Below, one piece after another: positions 25,130 to 32,069 of a stretch of DNA of 48,714 bases. The notes below the pieces were generated by a model, which did no database searches, was not told the DNA's origin, and saw only the letters and a list, made by a program, of their open reading frames with translations. Location: contig DATBTT010000076.1 in NCBI GenBank assembly GCA_036559125.1, forward strand, positions 1-48,714, given 5' to 3'. The DNA comes from JALYTZ01 sp036559125 (GTDB taxonomy: Bacteria; Vulcanimicrobiota; Vulcanimicrobiia; Vulcanimicrobiales; Vulcanimicrobiaceae). Each line of letters starts with the position of its first letter. The first letter of the stretch is position 1. The position numbers and the translations under genes are program-made.

Positions 25130-26349
25130 GCGGACCGCTTTTTTACTATACCGCCCGCAGTTCGGAGGGTGCGCTCGTTCGCGGTTCTATCGAGGCGCCC
25201 AACGATGTCAATGCGCTGGCCAGTCTACGCACGCGCGCGCTTTTCGTCACATCGCTCGAACGCGCGGATTCGACGCGAGGTACCGTCGCCGCATTCTTAC
25301 ACGTTGTGCCCGTCAAGCGCAGCGCATTGGTCGCGTTTTTCCGATCCTTCGCGACGCTGTTGGCGGCGGGAGTCCCGATGCGCCGATCGCTGGAGGTTAC
25401 GATCGAGCAGGCAGCAGATGAGCGTTTAGCCGAAGCCCTGCGCGCGGTCGTCAACGATATCGAAAGCGGGCTGGCCCTTAGCGCGGCGCTGGCGCGGCAT
25501 CCCCGCGAATTTGCACGCACCTACGTTGCGATGATTCGTGCGGGCGAAGTGGGAGGCGTGCTGGACGATGTCCTCGAGCGCCTCGCGTCGTTCCTGGAAC
25601 GCGATCGCAGTTTGCGCAAACGCGTCTCGGCATCGCTAGCCTATCCGGCCGTGGTAACGGTAACGGCTTGCGGCTTGGTGTTGTTTTTACTTACGTCGAT
25701 CGTACCGACGTTCCAAAGCTTGTACGACCAGATGCACGTCGGACTTCCGCCGATTACGTCATTCATGATCCGCCTTGCCGCCATCGTCCGAAACCCGATC
25801 GTATGGGTGCTGTTCGTAAGCGGGGTGCTCGTTGCGTGGACGCTGTACGGCCGAGCAAGGACGACGCTGGAGGGGGCGTATGCCGTCGACAATGCGCGAC
25901 TGCACCTACCGGTGATCGGCAGCATCGTGCGCAAGGCAATCGTCGCCCGTCTGGCCCGCGTATTGGGCACGCTCCTGCGCGCGGGAGTCGGTTTGCTGCA
26001 GGCGCTCGACGTCGTTGCCGACGTCGTCGGTAACGCAATCTACGAGCGCGACCTGATCGCCGTGCGCGAGGCTCTCGCGCAGGGAGACGCGCTCGCGACG
26101 CCCCTCGCGCGCACTGGCTTGTACGAACCGCTGTTCGTGCAGATGGTTCGCGTCGGTGAAGAGACGGGGACCTTGGACACGATGCTACTGCGTGTCGCGG
26201 ATTACTATGAGACCGACGTCGAGACCGCGCTCAGCGCCTTAAGTTCCGTTATTGAGCCCATCACGATCGTTGTACTTGGCGGCATCGTGGGTTGTATCGT
26301 CGCCGCCGTTTTTATTCCACTCTACACGCTGATTGGAAATATCAAATGA
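25126..26349 (+). CDS. pilC: Type IV pilus inner-membrane platform protein PilC
   Basis: A 407-residue GspF/PilC protein with two repeated cytoplasmic four-helix domains and three membrane helices (about 170-195, 220-245, 375-400). The repeats show the family pattern: FFRSFATLLAAGVPMRRSLEV and, in the second half, VARLARVLGTLLRAGVGLLQAL. FARTYVAMIRAGEVGG and FVQMVRVGEETGTLD are the matched xMIxxGExxG motifs. It anchors the PilB and PilT motors. It begins with TTG (TTGA overlap with the pilT stop) and ends overlapping the sigma factor start (ATGA). Confidence 0.94.
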   Translation: MSGPLFYYTARSSEGALVRGSIEAPNDVNALASLRTRALFVTSLERADSTRGTVAAFLHVVPVKRSALVAFFRSFATLLAAGVPMRRSLEVTIEQAADERLAEALRAVVNDIESGLALSAALARHPREFARTYVAMIRAGEVGGVLDDVLERLASFLERDRSLRKRVSASLAYPAVVTVTACGLVLFLLTSIVPTFQSLYDQMHVGLPPITSFMIRLAAIVRNPIVWVLFVSGVLVAWTLYGRARTTLEGAYAVDNARLHLPVIGSIVRKAIVARLARVLGTLLRAGVGLLQALDVVADVVGNAIYERDLIAVREALAQGDALATPLARTGLYEPLFVQMVRVGEETGTLDTMLLRVADYYETDVETALSALSSVIEPITIVVLGGIVGCIVAAVFIPLYTLIGNIK

Positions 26350-27050
26350 TTGCATTGGATGCTACTCTGCGCTTTTGGATAGAGGAACGGACTCCCGAAC
26401 ATCGGGACCGCCTGGTCGCGCAACATCGCTATCTCTGTTCGCGCGGCGCGCGGAAATTTTGCCGCCCGGGTTTGGACCGAGCCGACTTGGAACAGGTCGC
26501 CGCCATCGGACTGCTCAAGGCGTGCGATCGATACGATCCGGAGCAACAAACGCCCTTTGAGGCTTTCGCATGGTGTTTCGTCCTGGGCGAATTGATGCAT
26601 CACGTTCGCGACCACGAGCGCATCGTGCGTCCGCCGCGACGCTTGCGCTCGCTCGAGCGCCGCTGGCAGGACGCGCACGACGCGATGACGATCGAACTCG
26701 GCCGCGAGCCGCGCGTGCGCGAAGTTGCAAACCGGCTCGGCGTGTCCGAAAGAACTGTCGAAGAGGTCCTCACATATCGCGAAGGAGCGGTTCCGGCCTC
26801 CCTGCACGAGTTGCAAGCCTACCAGATCGGTCCGGCGGCGTATACGATTGAAAATCGCGACGATTTACTGGTGATAGAGCGGGCGCTGGAACTGCTCACT
26901 CCGGTAGAACGCACGATTATCATGGGGTTTTACGGCCGCGGATATAGCAAACTGGAGCTCGCCGCGCGCTTGGGATATTCGCAACGCCATATATCGCGTC
27001 TACACCGCGCCGCGTTGGAGAAGATGCAAGGCGCTTGCGCGCGGGTCTAA
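26346..27050 (+). CDS. Sigma-70 family RNA polymerase sigma factor (group 3-like) inside the pilus operon
   Basis: A 234-residue sigma factor with regions 2, 3 and 4. Region 2: LVAQHRYLCSRGARKFC, then DLEQVAAIGLLKACDRYDP and PFEAFAWCFVLGELMHHVRDH, matching the DLxQxGxxGLxxAxxxfdp...F.tyA...i.Gei..~lRd pattern of SigB/SigF/FliA relatives. Region 3: IELGREPRVREVANRLGVSERTVEEVL. Region 4: LTPVERTIIMGFYGRGYSKLELAARLGYSQRHISRLHRAAL, a clear helix-turn-helix. Region 1 is absent. Its ATG 26346 overlaps the pilC stop (ATGA), so it is translated with the pilus motor genes. The pilin gene follows after an 86-base gap, the largest gap inside the operon. Control of that gap by this factor is inference. 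Confidence 0.9.
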   Translation: MIALDATLRFWIEERTPEHRDRLVAQHRYLCSRGARKFCRPGLDRADLEQVAAIGLLKACDRYDPEQQTPFEAFAWCFVLGELMHHVRDHERIVRPPRRLRSLERRWQDAHDAMTIELGREPRVREVANRLGVSERTVEEVLTYREGAVPASLHELQAYQIGPAAYTIENRDDLLVIERALELLTPVERTIIMGFYGRGYSKLELAARLGYSQRHISRLHRAALEKMQGACARV

Positions 27051-27136
27051 AGGCTCGCAATTCTCCACCGTTTTCGTCCAATGGTCCTACGCAACGGGCA
27101 CCTATCTGCGTACATACACGTCGGATGGAGCATCGC

Positions 27137-27616
27137 ATGGAACGGCAGCGCGGATTTACGCTTATCGAGATGATGGTCGTCGTGTCGATTATCGCCATTC
27201 TGGCGGCGTTGCTCATACCAAATTTTTCACGGGCGCGCGCGCAGGCGCAGAGCGCGACCTGCATTTCCAATCTAAAGACGATCGGCACCGCGCTGGAATT
27301 ATACTACACCGATCACCAGTATTATCCGACTGCGACCACGCAAGCGATCGACAAGCAATACCTGTCAAGCGCGAGCAGCCCGCTGAACGGCTATCTCGCC
27401 CAAGTTCCGCAGGATCCGGCTTCGGGCGGCGTGGGCAGTTACGAATTTTCCACGCAAAGCACGTCGGGTAATAACGGGGTGGCGGGATATCAGATTTGGT
27501 GTCCGGGTACGCACGATCCGTCGACGCTGCAGGCGGTGAGCCCGGGAACGACGCTAAAATACCTGCGGTACGACAACGTGAACGGCTTGACGGCCGTGTC
27601 GGGCCAAGGCTCGTAA
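27137..27616 (+). CDS. Type IV prepilin (pilin, GspG-like)
   Basis: A 159-residue prepilin. A short basic leader MERQRG is followed by the cleavage/assembly motif G-FTLIEMMVVVSIIAILAALL, with Glu at mature position 5. After the long N-terminal helix the region ATCISNLKTIGTALELYYTDHQYYPT resembles GspG/PilA major pilins. The C-terminal part ends in polar, Ser/Thr/Gly-rich sequence. Two Cys residues (ATCISN and IWCPGTH) could form a disulfide. ATG 27137 has GGAG six bases upstream; ATG 27125 is an alternative that only lengthens the leader. It is the only prepilin in the operon. Confidence 0.9.
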   Translation: MERQRGFTLIEMMVVVSIIAILAALLIPNFSRARAQAQSATCISNLKTIGTALELYYTDHQYYPTATTQAIDKQYLSSASSPLNGYLAQVPQDPASGGVGSYEFSTQSTSGNNGVAGYQIWCPGTHDPSTLQAVSPGTTLKYLRYDNVNGLTAVSGQGS

Positions 27617-27622
27617 GCAATA

Positions 27623-28282
27623 ATGTTCGATCCCTTAGCCGCCGCCATGCACGCCGTAGCGACGCGGTCTGTGGAGGCGCCGGTACTCATCATGCTTACG
27701 GGCTTGTTGTCAAGCGTTGGACCGTGTGTTGCGCCTCGTTTCGTTGCTGTCGCGGGCCTTGCAGCAAAGCGTTCCCGGCGCGACGCGCTCGCGCTCGCGC
27801 TGGCCTTCATCGGTGGTATCGCGATCGCATTTATGAGCTTCGGCGTTGCCGCGTCGCTACTTGGCCGAATGATGTCAATCTCGCATGTCATATACGGCGG
27901 GCTGACCGTCGCGCTTTTTGTGGTCGGGCTTCTCGCGCTCTGGCGTGAGCCGATATGTTCGCATCGTTCCGGGCGGGAGCGCACGACGTCTCTTGGGGGC
28001 GCGCTATTGCTCGGCGCGTTTTCGGCCTTCGTAGTTTCGCCTTGCTGCACGCCGGTGCTGGTCGCAATCCTTGCGTACACGTCGGCTGTCGGCGATCCAG
28101 TTTACGGTGCGCTTTTGCTTGGCGCGTTTTCGATCGGTCACGCGGCCCCGTTACTGATCGCCGGCTTCGGCATCTCCGCGGCGGGTTCGACGATCCGCCG
28201 TTCTGGCGTCGCGCAAGCCGCCGGCGTGGTCGGAGCCACGCTCACGATGGCGCTGGCCGGCTATTATGCGGTGCTGGCATGA
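27623..28282 (+). CDS. CcdA/DsbD-like transmembrane thiol-disulfide protein
   Basis: A 219-residue membrane protein with six predicted helices in two similar halves. Each half has a cysteine motif near a helix start: SSVGPCVAPRF in helix 1 and VVSPCCTPVLVAIL in helix 4. That is the arrangement of CcdA and the DsbD beta domain, which carry electrons from cytoplasmic thioredoxin to extracytoplasmic thiols. CcdA is known for cytochrome c maturation, but no cytochrome maturation genes are nearby. It lies seven bases after the pilin gene and overlaps the next gene (ATGA), so it belongs to the pilus operon. A role in handling the pilin cysteines is a hypothesis. Confidence 0.82.
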   Translation: MFDPLAAAMHAVATRSVEAPVLIMLTGLLSSVGPCVAPRFVAVAGLAAKRSRRDALALALAFIGGIAIAFMSFGVAASLLGRMMSISHVIYGGLTVALFVVGLLALWREPICSHRSGRERTTSLGGALLLGAFSAFVVSPCCTPVLVAILAYTSAVGDPVYGALLLGAFSIGHAAPLLIAGFGISAAGSTIRRSGVAQAAGVVGATLTMALAGYYAVLA

Positions 28283-28806
28283 CGCGCGCGCGCCGCTTTC
28301 TTGTTGCCGCACTGAGCTTGCTGCTCGCAGCGACGCTGTTTCGCGCGCAGCTTGCCTCGTCGTTGGTCGTCAGAGGCGATGAGTTTCTCTATCGCAACGA
28401 CATTTCCGGGGCCGCAACGTATTACCGCAGGGCCATTCGAATCGACGGCGACTTCGCCGACGCCGCGGACCGGCTCGCATTCCTCGCGATGCAAAAACGG
28501 ACTCAGGCCGCGCTCGCTGCAGCCGTTGCGGCGACGACGGTGTATTTGGGCCAGCATGGCGACGACCCGAGAATTCTCGCCGATCGGGCGATGTGCTATC
28601 AGATCGAGAAGCGTTACCGAAAAGCCGAGCCGGATTTCGAGCGCGCGGCGTGGTTACTGCGCGATCCGCGTTATTTTACATTCGCCGGCTGGGCTGCGGC
28701 GCGCTCCGGCTCTCGAACGCGAGCGCGCAAATTGTGGGTAGCGGCGTTACGAATCGATCCGCGATTTCTGCCGGCACGGCACGCGCTCGAGCGCCGCGCA
28801 ACATGA
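28279..28806 (+). CDS. Membrane-anchored TPR protein of the pilus operon
   Basis: A 175-residue protein with an N-terminal signal anchor (FLVAALSLLLAATLF), then two to three TPR-like helical pairs: GDEFLYRNDISGAATYYRRAIRIDGDFADAADRLAF and DRAMCYQIEKRYRKAEPDFERA, then LWVAALRIDPRFLPARHAL. The pattern of A/Y/A positions with a terminal Pro after each repeat is typical. TPR proteins such as PilF/PilW/Tgl assist secretin assembly in other type IV pilus systems. Here the protein appears to be held in the inner membrane rather than being a lipoprotein (no Cys lipobox seen), so equivalence is uncertain. ATGA overlaps link it to ccdA and pilD. Confidence 0.72.
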   Translation: MTRARRFLVAALSLLLAATLFRAQLASSLVVRGDEFLYRNDISGAATYYRRAIRIDGDFADAADRLAFLAMQKRTQAALAAAVAATTVYLGQHGDDPRILADRAMCYQIEKRYRKAEPDFERAAWLLRDPRYFTFAGWAAARSGSRTRARKLWVAALRIDPRFLPARHALERRAT

Positions 28807-29417
28807 TTGAGATTGCGCTCGCGATGACGGTCGCTCTGGGTGTTTGCGCGCTTTGCGCGGTTACCGCGCACGAGGTCGCGCGGCACGCGAGGATTCGAAT
28901 CCGGTTCGCCGCACGTGGAGGCGTCGCGGCAATTGCCCTAGCCGTCGCGGGGAGTGCATTCTTCGCGAACGGGCGTGCCGGCTGGACGCATGCTGCTGCC
29001 ATCTGCGTGCTCTGCGCGTGCGCCGTCTGCGCGGTGACCGACGCGCAGGCCGGGTACGTGTTCGACGCAATCACTTATCCGTCACTCGCAGCGGCGCTGG
29101 CATGTAGCATGCTGGCCGGCACATTTGAGGCCGCACTGCTCGGCGTTCTTTGCGCAGGAGGTCCGCTCTTGGCTCTCTATGCGATCAGCCGCGGACGCGG
29201 CTTAGGGCTCGGCGACGTAAAACTCGCCGCGTGCATCGGTGCCGCATTTGGCGCGACGTCAGCGGCGATTGCGATCGGTGCGGCATTCGTGCTGGGTGGC
29301 GCGTGGGGCGCATGGTTACTGCTTTCGCGAAGAGCGTCGCGCGGGACTCCGATACGCTTCGCACCGTACATCTTTGCGGGAATGTTGCTTGCACTGCTTC
29401 ACGGGAGACTCTTATGA
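28803..29417 (+). CDS. pilD: Prepilin peptidase (aspartic protease), short form without methyltransferase domain
   Basis: A 204-residue membrane protease with 6-7 helices. The two catalytic Asp motifs are VTDAQAGYVFDAITYP (TD...) and GLGLGDVKLAA (GxGDxK), so it should cleave the pilin leader at the Gly-Phe bond. Usual PilD is about 260-290 residues with an N-terminal zinc-binding, N-methylating domain (two CxxC pairs in a cytoplasmic loop). Here the N-terminus has no such loop; its Cys residues lie inside membrane helices. The enzyme is therefore probably peptidase only, like TadV/FlaK types. Its ATG overlaps the TPR gene stop and its end overlaps pilM. Confidence 0.9.
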   Translation: MIEIALAMTVALGVCALCAVTAHEVARHARIRIRFAARGGVAAIALAVAGSAFFANGRAGWTHAAAICVLCACAVCAVTDAQAGYVFDAITYPSLAAALACSMLAGTFEAALLGVLCAGGPLLALYAISRGRGLGLGDVKLAACIGAAFGATSAAIAIGAAFVLGGAWGAWLLLSRRASRGTPIRFAPYIFAGMLLALLHGRLL

Positions 29418-30382
29418 ACCGGGGCCCATTTGCATTGGGAATAGATATTGGGACAACCCGGTTGCGCGTCGCGCTTATGGAGCCGGGGAGCGAGGGGCCG
29501 CGCCTGACCGCGGTTGCCGTACGAGAAATTGCGAGCGGTTGCGCGTCTTCCGGCGACATCGTCGAGCCCGAGTATGTCGGCGCGTTGCTGAAAGAGGCGC
29601 TTAGCGAACTCTGCACGCGACAGCGGCGGTGCGTTTGCGCGATCGGCGAACCCGATGCCGTGCTTCGCAGCGTGACGTTGCCGGCGATGAGCGATGGAGA
29701 ACGCCGGCGCGGAGCGCGCTTCGAAGCGCAGCGATACGTCGAATATCCGCTGGACGAAGCGACGGTGCGCGTGCACCCCATCGATGAAACGCGCGGTCTC
29801 TATGCCCTGGGAATTGCACGAACGTCCACGGTCGCTGGTCGGCTGGATGCGCTGAAATTGGCAGGTCTCAGGCCGGTGGCGATGGAGCACGATGCGTGTG
29901 TGCTGCAGCGGCTCTTCGCGGCGGATTACGACGCGGCGATCGACCTTGGCCACCACCGCACTAACGTGCACGTTTTCGGTAAAGGCACACCGGTTACGAT
30001 GTCGCTGTTTACCGGCGGCGCGGATATCACGAGGAACATCGAGCGAGATCTCTCGATCGACGCATCCTCTGCAGAAAAGCGCAAACGAATCCTGGGGACG
30101 GCCGGAGCCGGCGAGCGCGCGCGAATGCAACTGGCAAGCGACATCGCTGCGTTCCTCGCGCCGGGCGGTGCGGATTCGACCACGACCAAACGCATCGCCC
30201 TTACCGGGAACGGGGCGCGTTTGCGCGGTCTGGTTTCAGATGTGGAGACGGCAACCGGGGCGATCGTCGACGTGCCGGTGGGGGCGGCCGTTGGCGGAAA
30301 CTATCCGGAAGATGTGCTCGCCTCGAGCGCGCCCGACTGGAATCTCGCCGTCGGGCTGGCGCTTCGGGGTAGCGAGGCATGA
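29414..30382 (+). CDS. pilM: Type IV pilus assembly protein PilM
   Basis: A 322-residue cytoplasmic actin-fold protein. It has LGIDIGTTRLRVALM (phosphate-1), the VRSVTLPAMSDGERRRGARFEAQRYVEYPLDE-like region (here VLRSVTLPAMSD) typical of PilM, AIDLGHHRTNVHVF (phosphate-2) and IALTGNGARLRGL (adenosine). PilM binds the cytoplasmic tail of PilN and links the membrane ring to the motors. It begins a PilM-N-O-P-Q block in the standard order. ATGA overlaps on both sides indicate coupling. Confidence 0.93.
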   Translation: MNRGPFALGIDIGTTRLRVALMEPGSEGPRLTAVAVREIASGCASSGDIVEPEYVGALLKEALSELCTRQRRCVCAIGEPDAVLRSVTLPAMSDGERRRGARFEAQRYVEYPLDEATVRVHPIDETRGLYALGIARTSTVAGRLDALKLAGLRPVAMEHDACVLQRLFAADYDAAIDLGHHRTNVHVFGKGTPVTMSLFTGGADITRNIERDLSIDASSAEKRKRILGTAGAGERARMQLASDIAAFLAPGGADSTTTKRIALTGNGARLRGLVSDVETATGAIVDVPVGAAVGGNYPEDVLASSAPDWNLAVGLALRGSEA

Positions 30383-30936
30383 CGGACTTTGATTACCTAC
30401 GCGATTCGCAACCCGCATTCGTGCGCAATCTAACGGCGCTGCGCATTCCGCCGAATCATTACAATGCGCTGCTCGCGCTGGGCGCCGCGTTCGTGGTGGT
30501 CTTCGCTGCGTGGTGCATCGAGGCATACCGCTTGCAGAGCGCGCTGGCGCTGCAATCCGTTTATCAAGCCCGGTACGACCGAAGCCGCGACGAATTGGCA
30601 CGCACGAAGGTCCTATACGGCCGGGTCGAACGGCTCGTTACTCTAGACCGGCAAATACGCGACATCGCGCGATCGGGTGACGACGAGGCTCGCAAGCTTA
30701 CCGATATTGCAAACCGACTTTCTCCGCACGTGTGGCTCACCGCCGTTACTCAGGACGAAACGGGCACGACGCTGGAAGGGCGTGCTCTAGGGCTGGCCGG
30801 CATTAGCCGCACCGTCAGCTCGTTTGCACGCGGGAAATTGACGCGCGATCCAGTTTTGCTCGACGCGCACGCAGTTTCAAATGATGGCGAGGGCCTGATG
30901 CGCTATCGGGTTCGCGTCGAAGATAGTCGGCGATGA
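30379..30936 (+). CDS. pilN: Type IV pilus assembly protein PilN
   Basis: A 185-residue bitopic protein. A cytoplasmic N-terminus (FDYLRDSQPAFVRNLTALRIPPNHYNA) would bind PilM, although the usual INLLP motif is not clear. One transmembrane helix lies at about residues 30-52. A coiled coil then leads into a small ferredoxin-like periplasmic domain (WLTAVTQDETGTTLEGRALGLAGISRTVSSF), which fits PilN. It starts with ATG overlapping the pilM stop. Identity rests partly on position between pilM and pilO. Confidence 0.85.
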   Translation: MTDFDYLRDSQPAFVRNLTALRIPPNHYNALLALGAAFVVVFAAWCIEAYRLQSALALQSVYQARYDRSRDELARTKVLYGRVERLVTLDRQIRDIARSGDDEARKLTDIANRLSPHVWLTAVTQDETGTTLEGRALGLAGISRTVSSFARGKLTRDPVLLDAHAVSNDGEGLMRYRVRVEDSRR

Positions 30937-31553
30937 AGCTCGCGCTTACGTCCGGCGGCAGCGTGCGATCCGTATGGATCCTCGCGTTCCTCGTCTTAGC
31001 CGGGGGCTATTGCGCCGTTAACGTGCGTTACCAACCGGCCATCGGCGCGTCGGCAATGGCCACGCAGCGCCTGTACGAGCGTAGTGATTCCAACGAGCGG
31101 CTCGTTCGCGACTCGGGCCGCTTGCGAAGCGTTCAATCGCGCGTCGCGCGCGACATTGGGCGCGTAAATAATGCGTCCGGTCAAGCTGCGGCGATCTCCG
31201 CCTTCCTGATGGAGTTGCATACGCTCGGCGCGCGCTACGGCGTCCGGATCGTCGCGGTCGAACCGACTGGGGTGCAGGCGCCCGGCGCGATTAGCGGTCC
31301 GCCTGCGACCGTGCGAAGTCCGCTGACGGGAAGCGACGTGCGCGTTCGCGTTCGCGCGCACTTCCGCAATCTATTGTTATTCGAGCGAAACCTTCCGCGT
31401 CGCGGCGTTCTGCTGGCCGTGCATGACACGCAGATGACCTTGGCCGCGGGATCGGAACAAACGCAAACGTCGCCGCTACTCGAGGCGGTCATTCGCGCGA
31501 CGCTCTACCGGCTGTTTGTATCAACTCCAACCGCACCGTTGGGAGGTAGGTAA
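30933..31553 (+). CDS. pilO: Type IV pilus assembly protein PilO
   Basis: A 206-residue bitopic inner-membrane protein. One N-terminal transmembrane helix (about 14-31) is followed by a coiled coil (NERLVRDSGRLRSVQSRVARD) and a periplasmic ferredoxin-like domain ending with LRV/Y-type strands (VIRATLYRLFV). PilO pairs with PilN to form the alignment ring. A ~20-residue proline/glycine-rich stretch (about 109-130) is probably a loop. It overlaps pilN by four bases and is directly followed by the PilP-like gene. Confidence 0.85.
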   Translation: MKLALTSGGSVRSVWILAFLVLAGGYCAVNVRYQPAIGASAMATQRLYERSDSNERLVRDSGRLRSVQSRVARDIGRVNNASGQAAAISAFLMELHTLGARYGVRIVAVEPTGVQAPGAISGPPATVRSPLTGSDVRVRVRAHFRNLLLFERNLPRRGVLLAVHDTQMTLAAGSEQTQTSPLLEAVIRATLYRLFVSTPTAPLGGR

Positions 31554-32069
31554 TTGCTCGTCCCCATCGATCGTCGACGACGCGTTCAATGCGTGCGCTT
31601 GAGTGTCGTGCTTTGCGCAAGCGCACTCTTGCTCGCGCCTCTGGCCGGCCAGGGCTCGATAGAGATCGGCAACCACGACAGCGGTTACGGTGTGTCTTTG
31701 CAAGAACCGCGTCCGCCGGTTACGGTGCATCCGGCTAGCCTGGAGGTAAATCGCGATCCATTCGTTGCGGACCGCCCAGCGTTCGCGCTTGAGCCCGTTC
31801 CAATCCCGCCGTCCGAGGCGGCTCTACCGCCCAACCGCGGCGCCGCCGGTGTGATTCTGCCCGCGACCGCGTTCTCGCCGGTCGGAAGTATCGCGGTTCG
31901 GGCCATCATTAGCGGCCCTCGCGCACGCGCGCTGGTTGAAGATAACGGTGTCGTGCGCGTAGTGGGCGCCGGCGACACGGTCGGTGGCCGTAGGATACGG
32001 CGAATCGACAACCTCGGCGTGATGCTGTCGAGCGGTGACCTGTTGACCCTTGCGGGGGACGGCCCGTGA
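31554..32069 (+). CDS. pilP: PilP/GspC-like pilus alignment protein
   Basis: A 171-residue exported or signal-anchored protein (hydrophobic segment RLSVVLCASALLLAPLAG). A disordered proline-rich linker contains the motif NRDPF, common in PilP and GspC just before the folded domain. The C-terminal ~60 residues (IAVRAIISGPRARALVEDNGVVRVVGAGDTVGGRRIRRI) look like the PilP/GspC beta domain that binds the secretin: short strands around xxGxxxxAxV and xxGDxVxxxxIxxI. No lipobox Cys is evident, unlike proteobacterial PilP. TTG 31554 follows the pilO stop directly and has GGAGG seven bases upstream. The assignment rests on motifs plus position before pilQ. Confidence 0.72.
   Translation: MLVPIDRRRRVQCVRLSVVLCASALLLAPLAGQGSIEIGNHDSGYGVSLQEPRPPVTVHPASLEVNRDPFVADRPAFALEPVPIPPSEAALPPNRGAAGVILPATAFSPVGSIAVRAIISGPRARALVEDNGVVRVVGAGDTVGGRRIRRIDNLGVMLSSGDLLTLAGDGP

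Noticed and set aside
27051..27136. GTTTTC ... GGGCAC as a SigB/SigF-type promoter before the pilin gene
   Set aside because: The spacer is about 20 bases, too long for that class (about 12-16), and both hexamers are imperfect.
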